Made by a program: the position numbers and the translations under genes | Source: CAYTAP01 sp964435775 | GTDB taxonomy: Bacteria > Planctomycetota > Phycisphaerae > Tepidisphaerales > Tepidisphaeraceae | Length of the DNA stretch: 54,652 nucleotides | Direction: 5' to 3' | Assembly (NCBI GenBank): GCA_964435775.1 | Contig: CAYTAP010000006.1 | Span: 1-54,652, forward strand | Part shown: positions 25,432 to 34,112 of the stretch, piece after piece | How positions within the stretch are numbered: the first letter of the stretch is position 1 | How the letters are laid out: each line of letters begins with the position of its first letter | The notes under the pieces: generated by a model | The model's database searches: none | What the model was told of the DNA's origin: nothing | What the model saw: the letters and a program-made list of their open reading frames with translations, nothing else

Positions 25432-27098
25432 CACCCCGTCCTCACTTCCCACGGCACCTGCTTGAAGATCACATTCGCCTGGCGCAGGCGGTTTTCTCCC
25501 AACCGGCACGCCTCCCCATAAATCACCTTCGGCCCCTCATGCGCCGGCAGCGACTCCAGCACCGCCCCCGTCAGCACGTTCCCCCCGGCCGGTTTCCTGT
25601 CCCCCAGAATCCCATTGAAAAGCAGATAAATCGCCCGCCCCTCATACACCCCCAGAAGCGGACTGTACGAGCCGGAAGCGTGAGCGACGGACGATCCGCC
25701 AAACCCGTCGCTTACGCTTCCGGCTCGTGGGCGTTTGGGCAGCGGGCTCCCCGTCTCGCTGAAAAATACATGCGCCGCCAGGTCCGCGAACTTCACCTCC
25801 GGATCAATGCTCCCATACTCATCAAACAGCGGCTTGCCCAGCGTGCAATACCGAAACCCCCCGCCCAGCCCCTCCACATCCTGCCCCTTGGCGTTCACAT
25901 ACCCCTCAACCACCTTCCGCAGCCGCTGCGCCGTCACATCCCGCGCAATGCCCTCATCCATCTCAATGCAAATGAACCGCCTCCTCCCCCCGTCCGCCTT
26001 GTTCATCTGCAAAACCGCATGACCCGTCGTCCCACTCCCGGCGAACGAGTCGAGGATGAGGGAGGTGGAGTCGGAGGCGATCTGCATCACACGCTCGATC
26101 AACTTGGTCGGCTTCGGCGTGATGAATAGATCCGTGGACGCTCCACCTGCCATCACCCCGCTCAGTTCTTGCTTCGCATGGCGCGTGCTTCCAACTTCGC
26201 TCCACGGCCAAAGTGTTTGTGGAACGACGCCCGCCCGCACTTCCGAAAGGAAGCGTTTCATCCCAGGACGATTCGCTCCCGACTTGCCCCACCAAATGCG
26301 GTTGTCGCTGTTCAATTCGTCGAATCGCTCGCGGCTCACTCGCCAGTAGCTTCCCGCAGGCGGGCCCTCGATGACCTTTCCTGACGGCGTTTCAATGGGA
26401 TAGCGACCAGCGGCGTAGAAATTCCGCGCCGCTAAGTCGCTCAATAACCATACACCACGCGGATCGTTGTCCGGATTCTTGTACCGCGCAATCATCTTTT
26501 CCGACCGCGGTACGGGGAAGGGGTGCCATGCACTGGCTCGTTTGGCGTACAGAACGATGTAGTCGTGATCTTCGCTTAGGTGGATCGCCGTGTTCTTCGG
26601 GCTGTCCATCTTTTGCCAAATCACCGTCGCCACGAAGTTCTGGCGACCGAAAACCTCGTCCATCATGGCGCGAAGGTTCTGCACTTCATTGTCATCAATA
26701 CTGACAAAAATCGCCCCATCCTCACTCAAAAACTCCCTCAGCAGCGCCAGCCGCGGATACATCATGCACAGCCACTTGTCATGCCGCGTCAAATCCTCCG
26801 CCTCCTTGCCGACGACCTGGCCGAGCCACTTTTTCATCTGCGGGCTGTTCACGTTGTCGTTGTAGATCCAGTTCTCATTGCCCGTGTTGTACGGCGGGTC
26901 GATGTAGATGCACTTGACCTTCCCCGCGTAATACGGGAGCAACGCCTTGAGCGCCTCGAGATTGTCCCCTTGCACGAGCAGGTTGCCGCTGTCGGCCTCC
27001 CCGGCGCTTTTGGATTTGTCGCAGTGCAGCAGCCGATACGGCACCCGCCGATGGTGGTTGACGACCGCCTCCTTCCCGATCCAGTTCAACGTGGGCAT
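25431..27098 (-). CDS. mod: Type III DNA methyltransferase, Mod subunit
   Basis: A 555-residue adenine-N6 methyltransferase of the beta group: catalytic DPPYNTG at residues 67-73 precedes the SAM-binding FAGSGTTGH at 352-360. The N-terminal GNLLVQGDNLEALKALLPYYAGKVKCIYID is typical of type III Mod proteins, and the middle portion (about 160-330) would hold the target recognition domain. Residues 458-478 (AGSVSDGFGGSSVAHASGS) are extra relative to the family pattern PLPKR...PLLGVY and are encoded by an inverted repeat at 25667-25728. Length is slightly short for the family. It is probably cotranscribed with brnT, the antitoxin gene and res. Confidence 0.92.
   Translation of the reverse strand: MPTLNWIGKEAVVNHHRRVPYRLLHCDKSKSAGEADSGNLLVQGDNLEALKALLPYYAGKVKCIYIDPPYNTGNENWIYNDNVNSPQMKKWLGQVVGKEAEDLTRHDKWLCMMYPRLALLREFLSEDGAIFVSIDDNEVQNLRAMMDEVFGRQNFVATVIWQKMDSPKNTAIHLSEDHDYIVLYAKRASAWHPFPVPRSEKMIARYKNPDNDPRGVWLLSDLAARNFYAAGRYPIETPSGKVIEGPPAGSYWRVSRERFDELNSDNRIWWGKSGANRPGMKRFLSEVRAGVVPQTLWPWSEVGSTRHAKQELSGVMAGGASTDLFITPKPTKLIERVMQIASDSTSLILDSFAGSGTTGHAVLQMNKADGGRRRFICIEMDEGIARDVTAQRLRKVVEGYVNAKGQDVEGLGGGFRYCTLGKPLFDEYGSIDPEVKFADLAAHVFFSETGSPLPKRPRAGSVSDGFGGSSVAHASGSYSPLLGVYEGRAIYLLFNGILGDRKPAGGNVLTGAVLESLPAHEGPKVIYGEACRLGENRLRQANVIFKQVPWEVRTG
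25667..25728. repeat. Inverted repeat, family R3, in frame inside mod
   Basis: Arms at 25667-25690 (ACGAGCCGGAAGCGTGAGCG...) and 25705-25728 are reverse complements with one mismatch; the loop is 14 bases. It encodes RAGSVSDG...VAHASGS. From memory, GAGCCGGAAGCGTAAGCGACGG-like repeats recur in planctomycete genomes; this one keeps the mod frame open. Confidence 0.9.
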
Positions 27099-27155
27099 CG
27101 TCCGCCTATTGCCTCCCGCTTATTTTCCCCGCTGCCCGCTGCCCACGCATTCCCC

Positions 27156-28760
27156 TTACAAATCCGCGAACTCAAACGCCGGTTCCACCGTCTCCTCGCG
27201 GCTCTTGGGGGGCTCGACCGCCGCGAAAGGGTCGCCCATTTGCCTGCGGACGGTTGCGGCGTGGTATAGGCCGGGCTCGTCGAGCAGTTTCAGATAGACA
27301 TCCCCCTCGCGCCGGGCGCCTTCCAAGGGGGAAATCGCGGCCGCGAAGGTTTGGATTCGGCCGGCGTAATTCTCCCAGCATCCCTCCTTTTCCGCCCAGG
27401 TCGCCGCCGGGAGCACCACATCGGCGATCTCGGTCAGCGCATTGGGCAGCACATCCTGCACGACGCGATATCCCTTTTTCAAAACCGATGGCATCTCCAG
27501 CGGCAGCCAGTTGGACGCATACCCGCCGACGATCCATCCGCCCCGCAATGCCTTGAGCTCCGGCGTCGCGGCGGCGGTGAACTCCTCCCATGTCGCGGTC
27601 GGTCCGCCGAGCATGGCCATCACGCGGCGAATCCCGGCGGCGTTGGGGACTTTCTCCGCCTGGATCTCGAACGTCTGTTTCTTTGTCAGGTAGTTGTAAA
27701 ACTTCTCATTCTCCCCGCTTGTCGGAACCGGGCCGAGGACGAGGACCGCCTGCGGATCGAGCGAGCGAATCCACGACGCCAGCAGCCACGCCTCCTCGCA
27801 CGCCATCATCGGACTGAGCATCACGTAGAGCGATCCCGCTTTTTCGTCTGCGAGTTTCTTCAACTCCGCCGCCGCCTCATCGAGCACATTGCCGAAACCC
27901 ACCGGCGTCGGCGATCCATGCTGCAATTTCGTCGCATGGCGCAGCCGCTTGTCATCCTGCACGAACTTGTAGCTGTAGCGCGTGTCGTCGTTGATCCACC
28001 ACTGGTTCACATCCGCGTTGAAGCGCGGCTTGATCCGGTAAATCACCCCTTCGTTGTGGTCGATCCAGATGTTTTCCCCGCCGGCGTCGGCTGGGGAGAT
28101 CGACGGCGTGCTCTTGAGCAGCCACACCCGCTGCTTGAAGAGAAAATCCTTGTCGAGCAGCGCACCGACCGGGCAGATGTCCACCACGTTGCCCGCCAGC
28201 TTGTTGTTCACGGGCTTGCCGGGGAAGACGTCGATCTCCTGCGTCGCCCCGCGCCCGTTGACATACAATTCGCACGTCCCGCTCACCTCGCGGGTGAAGC
28301 GCACGCACCGCGTGCAGTAGATGCACCGGTCGCTGTAGAGCAGGATGTTCTCCCCCACATCCTTTTTGGGCTGGCGCTCCTTGGGTTCCTCGAATCGCGC
28401 GATCGAGCGGCCATGCTTGAACGAATAATCCTGCAAAAAGCATTCCCCGGCCTGGTCGCAGACCGGACAGTCGATCGGGTGGCTGGTCAGGAGATACTCC
28501 ATGACCGCCTTGCGGTTGGCCGTCGCCTTGGAGGACTGGCTGTGAACGACCATCCCATCGCGCACGGGTGTCTGGCAGGAGGGGACGAGTTTGGGAATCC
28601 CCTCGACTTCCACCAGACAAATCCGGCACGAAGCGGGAATCGACAACCCCGGATGATAGCAGTAGTAGGGCAGGTCAATGTCCGCATCCAGACAGGCCTG
28701 AAGCACCATCTGCTTGTCGCGAACCTCAATCGTTTTTCCGTCTACGGTGATTTTGGGCAT
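27156..28760 (-). CDS. nuoG: NADH-quinone oxidoreductase subunit G
   Basis: A 534-residue peripheral-arm subunit of complex I. It holds the [2Fe-2S] ligands C34, C45, C48 and C62, the His-Cys3 [4Fe-4S] set H94, C98, C101 and C107, and a further [4Fe-4S] set C146, C149, C152 and C196. From about 225 it has a molybdopterin oxidoreductase-like domain without molybdenum ligands. It is shorter than the ~900-residue E. coli form but close to compact NuoG proteins. ATG at 28760 gives the expected MPKITVDGKTIEV start. No other complex I gene is adjacent; the ABC permease lies upstream and mod 57 bases downstream. Confidence 0.94.
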   Translation of the reverse strand: MPKITVDGKTIEVRDKQMVLQACLDADIDLPYYCYHPGLSIPASCRICLVEVEGIPKLVPSCQTPVRDGMVVHSQSSKATANRKAVMEYLLTSHPIDCPVCDQAGECFLQDYSFKHGRSIARFEEPKERQPKKDVGENILLYSDRCIYCTRCVRFTREVSGTCELYVNGRGATQEIDVFPGKPVNNKLAGNVVDICPVGALLDKDFLFKQRVWLLKSTPSISPADAGGENIWIDHNEGVIYRIKPRFNADVNQWWINDDTRYSYKFVQDDKRLRHATKLQHGSPTPVGFGNVLDEAAAELKKLADEKAGSLYVMLSPMMACEEAWLLASWIRSLDPQAVLVLGPVPTSGENEKFYNYLTKKQTFEIQAEKVPNAAGIRRVMAMLGGPTATWEEFTAAATPELKALRGGWIVGGYASNWLPLEMPSVLKKGYRVVQDVLPNALTEIADVVLPAATWAEKEGCWENYAGRIQTFAAAISPLEGARREGDVYLKLLDEPGLYHAATVRRQMGDPFAAVEPPKSREETVEPAFEFADL

Positions 28761-28889
28761 GGCAAGGCAATGGTATCGCGTTCGTGGCCAATTTTCACCC
28801 ACTCGGCAAGCAGCGCGGCGAATTGGCGGTTTATTGCCGTGCCGCGAGCCTGTCCGGGCTGGTTCGCAAGAGATCACGCGGAAAGGGGG

Positions 28890-30332
28890 TCACCCCGCGC
28901 CCAAGGGCGTCGCGCCCGGCGGAACGGCGTTCGCCGGCGTCTTCTTCCGCTTCCCAGCGGTGTACAGCAGAAGAGGAATCAGAATCAGCGCGACCTGTGC
29001 CGCCAACCCCATCATCAGCGAAGGTGGCGTATCTCCCTTCGATGTGGACCATATTTGAATGAGCGCGCCCAGTGGGCTGATCGCGAATACAGTACCCGAT
29101 CGGTAGATGTCATCTGGATGCAGCGTGTAAAACGCCATCATGTCAACGAACAGCGGTACGAACCATGTCACCATCTGCCAGATGAAACCGATGGCCATCC
29201 CGCGCTCGACTTTCTGATAGCACCATCCCAGCAAGTAGCGCATGGCGATCAGCCATGCCATCACAACCACGACGGTTTGCGCGATCGCGCGCGTCGGCGG
29301 TTGAAACAACTCATCGAGCCGCCACGCGAGGATCGCGGCGAGGATGACGCCGCTCGCCAGCGCCAGCGACGGCAGCCGTCGTTCGTTGGCGCTGGGTCCT
29401 TCCGCCTGACGGGATCGCTCGGCCAGCCGGGCGGCATTGGCCACCGGCAGCACGCCGAAAATCAACAGTCCAACAGCGCAGGCAATGCCTTTGACGGGGT
29501 TTGTGGTATCGCTGTGCCAGAAACTGAACCCAGGATCGTTCTGGTAGTAAAGACCAAGGATGGACAGCGCCACCCATCCCGCCAGCAATCCCACGGCCGG
29601 CCAGACGCCGAAGAGGGTCCGATCATCCCGCGCATACCGCCGCATCGCACCGATAAAGCATAGAGCGCCCAGGAACACCTGAAGCGCCATCGCCAGTGGC
29701 AGCATGGCGTGCGACGCGGAGATTTGGCCCCACGAAAACCACATGAATGATGGGGCGAGCAGCATTGCCAGCGGCGGCGCCAGCTCCATAATGGCGTTTT
29801 GGCCAAAAAACAGCACGAAAGCCACAACCGTAATGGCGATACCGCCGTGTTTCCCGCTCAGGAGGGCCGCAGCCACCGACCAGAACAAGAACGCCAACGC
29901 CAGCAAAGCCGCCTGGGCGACGATCCACTGGGAGATCGGCACGCCGCCGCCAATCGCCGTGAAAAGCCCCACCAGAGCCGCGCCGCCGGCCAGCATCAAC
30001 GCCTGGCTTCCAGCCCCCGCGAAATAGCCCGCAATGGCGCGAAATGGGGAGAGGGGCATCAGCCGGTGCGATTCGATCATTCCACTGCTTCGGTCGCCGC
30101 GTATCGCCCCGCTGATCGCAAACGGTCCATACACAAACAAAATCGCCTCTTGCATGTAAATGAGTCCGGTCGTCCAACTTTTGAGCGGATGTCCATGGGA
30201 ACTGGCCGACGCGATGGACAACACGAGCAGCGCGCCAAGCGCCGCGAATTCGATCAGCAGCAGCACGGCGTGGCGCCAGATGCCGCCGCGAAGTTGGAAG
30301 TGCGCCCATGCCAGGGGATTGATGCTCTTCAT
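28890..30332 (-). CDS. ABC transporter permease
   Basis: A 480-residue inner-membrane protein with about 12 hydrophobic helices. The early RGDRSSGMIESHRLMPLSPFRAIAGYFAGAG segment resembles ABC-2 type permeases, in which a short cytoplasmic RxxGxxE/PLS loop follows the second helix. It lies 18 bases downstream of an ABC ATPase gene and is surely its partner. The ATG at 30332 follows a GAGGAG site. The exported substrate is unknown; such pairs may carry drugs, lipids or surface polymers. Confidence 0.85.
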   Translation of the reverse strand: MKSINPLAWAHFQLRGGIWRHAVLLLIEFAALGALLVLSIASASSHGHPLKSWTTGLIYMQEAILFVYGPFAISGAIRGDRSSGMIESHRLMPLSPFRAIAGYFAGAGSQALMLAGGAALVGLFTAIGGGVPISQWIVAQAALLALAFLFWSVAAALLSGKHGGIAITVVAFVLFFGQNAIMELAPPLAMLLAPSFMWFSWGQISASHAMLPLAMALQVFLGALCFIGAMRRYARDDRTLFGVWPAVGLLAGWVALSILGLYYQNDPGFSFWHSDTTNPVKGIACAVGLLIFGVLPVANAARLAERSRQAEGPSANERRLPSLALASGVILAAILAWRLDELFQPPTRAIAQTVVVVMAWLIAMRYLLGWCYQKVERGMAIGFIWQMVTWFVPLFVDMMAFYTLHPDDIYRSGTVFAISPLGALIQIWSTSKGDTPPSLMMGLAAQVALILIPLLLYTAGKRKKTPANAVPPGATPLGAG

Positions 30333-30350
30333 GCGTCTCCTCAACAAAAG

Positions 30351-31298
30351 CTAGTCCACCTGGGCCACGCCGGTTCGCAGGTATGCCTGCTCCAGGTCCA
30401 CCGCCTGCGGCGCGAACGATGCGATCGGCAGCCCCTTGCCCACCAGTTCAGCCAGCAGTTTCGCCGCCGCCTGCGGGTGGGCGTCGAACTCAAACGTCAC
30501 ATGCAACCCATCCATCCGCGCATTGCTCACCCCTTCCATGCCCGCCAGTTGCTTCTGGAAGCCAGCGTCCTCTCGCCACAAGGCGAGTTGGTACGGCGCG
30601 CGCGTCTGATCTTCGGCCGCGGCGAACTCCTTGACCGTTCCCCATCGAACCATGCTCCCGCCCGACAGAATGCCGATGTGCGTGCAGTATTCCCCCATGT
30701 CCGCCAGAATGTGCGACGAGACGATCAGCGCCTTGCCCTGGTCGCGCAGATCGCAGAGCAGCCGTCGAAACTGCACCCGCCCGGCCGGATCGAGACCCGC
30801 CGCCGGTTCATCCAATAGGATCACCATTGGATCGGGCAGCAGCGTTCGCGCGATGCCCAGTCTCTGTTTCATCCCGCGCGACAGCGCCTTGATCCTTTGA
30901 TCCCGCTTCTCGCTCAGCCATACCTTGTCCAGCCACACGCCAATCCGCGCGGTGATGTCGGCGTCATCAAGCTGGTACCCCTTGCCGATGAAACGCAGGT
31001 ATTGTGCGACCGTCAGCTCGTCATAAGCAGGGGGGTTGTCCGGCGTGAAGCCCACCTTCGCCAGCACATCCGCCCCCGGCGCGATGGGCTCATCCATCAC
31101 CCGCACCTGCCCTCCGTGGATCGATTGCAGCCCGCAAATCGCGCGCAGAAGCGTGGTCTTCCCCGCCCCATTGGGACCGACCAACCCCAGCAGGTCGCCG
31201 CCACGCAGGGTGAACGATGCATCGGCAACGGCCGTCAGTTCGGGAAACGCGACGCGGACATGATCGACGTGGAGCAGTGTGGACGTGTCAGTCGGCAT
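30351..31298 (-). CDS. ABC transporter ATP-binding protein
   Basis: A 315-residue ATPase of the ABC-2/DrrA-like exporter group. Walker A GPNGAGKTT is at residues 41-49, the signature LSRGMKQR at 139-146, Walker B VILLDEP at 159-165, and the switch histidine in SSH just before 200. A C-terminal domain of about 90 residues follows. ATG at 31298 gives the expected length. It heads the minus-strand run that leads through the permease and nuoG to the type III restriction genes. Confidence 0.92.
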   Translation of the reverse strand: MPTDTSTLLHVDHVRVAFPELTAVADASFTLRGGDLLGLVGPNGAGKTTLLRAICGLQSIHGGQVRVMDEPIAPGADVLAKVGFTPDNPPAYDELTVAQYLRFIGKGYQLDDADITARIGVWLDKVWLSEKRDQRIKALSRGMKQRLGIARTLLPDPMVILLDEPAAGLDPAGRVQFRRLLCDLRDQGKALIVSSHILADMGEYCTHIGILSGGSMVRWGTVKEFAAAEDQTRAPYQLALWREDAGFQKQLAGMEGVSNARMDGLHVTFEFDAHPQAAAKLLAELVGKGLPIASFAPQAVDLEQAYLRTGVAQVD

Positions 31299-31428
31299 GG
31301 GGTGGACATTATTCCCTGTCGACGCAATGGGCAAAGCCATGGCCAAGTTATGCACACCACGCGTCACACACCGAACATCGCCGCGAGAGCCTTATCGCCG
31401 TGGGCGCGAGCGGGTACCATTCGGGACA

Positions 31429-33783
31429 ATGGCTCGTGATGCGATCAATCCGGAGCGGCGGCGCATTTGGCTGCAGGTGGTGCTGGTGGGGGTGCTCGTG
31501 GGGACGGGGGCGCTGGCGGCGCTGGTCAATTATGGAATTGCGCGGGCGCATCGCGCGACCCTGGCGCCGGAACGCAAGTTTGGGGATTTGCATCTCAGCT
31601 TGCCGGAGAAGTGGAAGGTGACGGTTGACGACGACGGCGGCGCGCTGATCGTCCGGGCGGCCGAGCCGGGGGAGACGCCCTTCACGCGGCAACTGCTCAT
31701 TCTCCGTCAGCGGTCCAGCGAGTTCATCTCGCCGATGGAATATCTTGAGCGGCTGGGAGCATGGACGCCGCCGGCGACGACAACGGACGGGGCTTCCGGT
31801 TTATCACCCATCGAAATCGCCGGTCGGCCGGGCGTGTTCATGCAGCGCGCCCCCAGGCGACTGGCGGGGGGCGACAGCGTTCAACCCAAGCTGATTCAGG
31901 CGTGTGTGGTCCTTCCCAGCCGAACCGCCATCCTGATCCGGCTCGAAAGCCTTGATGAAATCAACCCGGCCGACGAACAGCTTGTCCGCGAGATCGCGGC
32001 CAGCGTGCGACTGGATTCCGCCACGTCCATTGCAAACATCAGCAACACCGGCAGCGAAGTGCTTCCCGTCTCGCGGCCGGGGGGCGCGGGTGGATCGATG
32101 ATGCTGGATGGAGGGATCCAGGTCGCCGTGCCGAGCGGATTCGTGTTGGAGAATGAACCCGATCCGGATCGCATCTCACGCGTCATGCTGTACACCGATC
32201 CGGCGTGCCACTGGGTGTCCATCGAACTGGTTCCGTTCCTGCTTGAGAGCGATCAGCCTGATGTGCTATTGGGCATTGTGGCGTTGCATGGCCAGCGCTG
32301 GCTGGGGGCGCACCTCACGTCGCTGGGAACGAGGCAGTGGCGGATCGACCCGGCCATTCCCGGCGAGCCGACCAAGGCGAAGGCGACGTCGGGCGACGGC
32401 AAGGCCGCGCCGCCGGGTGACGTCGATCACGGTGTCATGGGCACCAACACCGCGCCGAAGGGCGACAGCGCTCCGGCCAGCGGCGAGGACGATGCGGCGT
32501 ATCTTGAACATCGTTATCCCGCGAGGGCGTTCATCATCGCCGGTGACAGGGGGCAGGCGATCCTGGCGATCATGCACGGCGGGCCGGTTCAGCCGGGTAT
32601 GTTGAATGATGCGTGGCAATCCATCGCACGCTCCGTCCGTTTCGCGCAGCCCAAGGCGCATCCAACCACAGCGCACGCGAATGGTGAGGTGTACGACCTC
32701 CCAAGCCTGCTCGCCAACGGTGCCGATGAAGTTCATCGCCTCAGCGGGGACGGCGGCGATGACAATGGCCAAGCCCAAGGCAACCCCGGACAAGCGGCCA
32801 CGGGCATTCCCGGATTGGGTCTCGATCCGCTGTTGCCCGTGCGCGAGGAGCAGTGGTGGCTGTGGTGCAGCGACAACCGGGATCACTATCTGGGTTGGTC
32901 CCATTTTTACTGGGGTGACGATTCGGATTCCCTCTGGCGGGCGACGCGCGAAACCCGTCGCCGCGCGCCTGATGGTGTGTACCGGATTGTGCAGTCGTGG
33001 GTGAGCAACGCCGCGATGACCGAATACCTTTGCACGACCAACCGCTATGAATCCCCCGACGCCGCGGACCATGCGGCGCTGTCAGCCGCCGGGCCGGGTG
33101 GGTTCATCCACACCGGTCACAAGGCCATTCAATTGAAGGATGGCATGCTGATGCTCCGCTATGCGGTGACGGATGGCCGGGCGATCGTGGAACGACGGGA
33201 ACCGGCGGATAAGCAACCAGAGGACAACCGCAAGCCCTCCACGCGCGCCGCTTCGCCACCGGCCGAGGATTCGAAACCAACCACCCGCGATGATGCCGTT
33301 CCGATGCAAACCGCCTTCGGCGCTGCGCCGGCACAGTACATTCCCGGCGGGTGGTTGCCGCAGTTGCTCGGACAACTTCAGCCCAAACCGATGATCCTCA
33401 AGACCGACCAGTTTCCCGGCTATGAAGGGGTGGAGTTTGTCGGATTGCTGACGTTGATCGTCGAGCCCGGCCCGCCGCTGCCGCCGATTTCCATCGCCCG
33501 ACCGAACGCCGGTGATGACCGCGCCGCCGGTGATGCGAATCGCGCGGCAACCAGCCGATCCTCCGATGCCGAACGTGAGGCGTCGCGGCGCGTCGTGCGG
33601 GTTCGAATCAACGGCAGCGGCGAGATCAGCCGGTGGACCTTCATCAACCGCGATGAGCTGCAAAGCGTCGATTTCCCCGATGGCATTCGCCGCCTTCCGA
33701 TCGACCGCCAGGATCTCAAGCTCGATTTCGACAACGACGAACGGTTGAATCCCGACACCCTGTCGCCGACTCGCGGGCGGTGA
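31429..33783 (+). CDS. Membrane-anchored protein of unknown function
   Basis: A 784-residue protein with one N-terminal transmembrane segment at about 15-36 (LQVVLVGVLVGTGALAALVNYG) and a large, probably periplasmic remainder. Residues 60-220 form a beta-rich domain (LHLSLPEKWKVTVDDDGGALIVRAAEPGE), repeated in part at 225-420 (IQVAVPSGFVLENEPDPDRISRVMLYTDPACHWVSI). Low-complexity linkers near 305-345 and 590-620 are rich in Ala, Asp, Gly and Lys. I do not recognise a family. The gene is divergent from the ABC ATPase (130 bases apart), so they might share regulation. Confidence 0.72.
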   Translation: MARDAINPERRRIWLQVVLVGVLVGTGALAALVNYGIARAHRATLAPERKFGDLHLSLPEKWKVTVDDDGGALIVRAAEPGETPFTRQLLILRQRSSEFISPMEYLERLGAWTPPATTTDGASGLSPIEIAGRPGVFMQRAPRRLAGGDSVQPKLIQACVVLPSRTAILIRLESLDEINPADEQLVREIAASVRLDSATSIANISNTGSEVLPVSRPGGAGGSMMLDGGIQVAVPSGFVLENEPDPDRISRVMLYTDPACHWVSIELVPFLLESDQPDVLLGIVALHGQRWLGAHLTSLGTRQWRIDPAIPGEPTKAKATSGDGKAAPPGDVDHGVMGTNTAPKGDSAPASGEDDAAYLEHRYPARAFIIAGDRGQAILAIMHGGPVQPGMLNDAWQSIARSVRFAQPKAHPTTAHANGEVYDLPSLLANGADEVHRLSGDGGDDNGQAQGNPGQAATGIPGLGLDPLLPVREEQWWLWCSDNRDHYLGWSHFYWGDDSDSLWRATRETRRRAPDGVYRIVQSWVSNAAMTEYLCTTNRYESPDAADHAALSAAGPGGFIHTGHKAIQLKDGMLMLRYAVTDGRAIVERREPADKQPEDNRKPSTRAASPPAEDSKPTTRDDAVPMQTAFGAAPAQYIPGGWLPQLLGQLQPKPMILKTDQFPGYEGVEFVGLLTLIVEPGPPLPPISIARPNAGDDRAAGDANRAATSRSSDAEREASRRVVRVRINGSGEISRWTFINRDELQSVDFPDGIRRLPIDRQDLKLDFDNDERLNPDTLSPTRGR

Positions 33784-34112
33784 GCGTATGCCCTGGGGGT
33801 AAACGCATTTGCGATCTTACTCCCTCACCCGCGTACTCGCGGGGGAGGGTTGGGGAGGGGGTTCCGGTCGATTCCACGAAAACCCCCTCCCTACCCTCCC
33901 CCGTTGGGTACAACGGGGGAGGGAAAACGCCTACGCATCGTAAATGCGTTTGCCGTGGGGGGGTCGCGCCGCATTGCCATTCTTGTGAGCGTGTTTGTAT
34001 AACTTGGCGCTCATTGTTGAACGTGTTGGATTGTTCCGGCGTCGCAGGGCGTTTTGAAATGATGTGTCACGATGCGATCGTGCAACGCACACTGACCGCT
34101 TGTGGGATTTGA
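33784..34112. other. Intergenic region with R1 repeat copy e
   Basis: 329 bases with no gene. The centre is R1 copy e; outside it a second inverted pair, GTAAACGCATTTGCGAT (33799-33815) and ATCGTAAATGCGTTTGCC (33938-33955), closes the structure with one mismatch. The remainder up to the UPF0314 gene shows no clear promoter. Confidence 0.75.
33821..33926. repeat. Bipartite palindromic repeat, family R1, copy e
   Basis: The first hairpin has CTCACCCGCGTACTCGCGGG, the spacer GGTCGATTCC, and the second hairpin CCTCCCCCGTTGGGTACAACG. It has the same order and spacing as the other copies but different hairpin tips. The tips vary with compensating changes. Confidence 0.9.

Noticed and set aside
27351..29663. 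A 770-residue plus-strand frame opposite nuoG and the permease
   Set aside because: Arg/His-rich shadow without motifs; nuoG ligands on the other strand are unmistakable.
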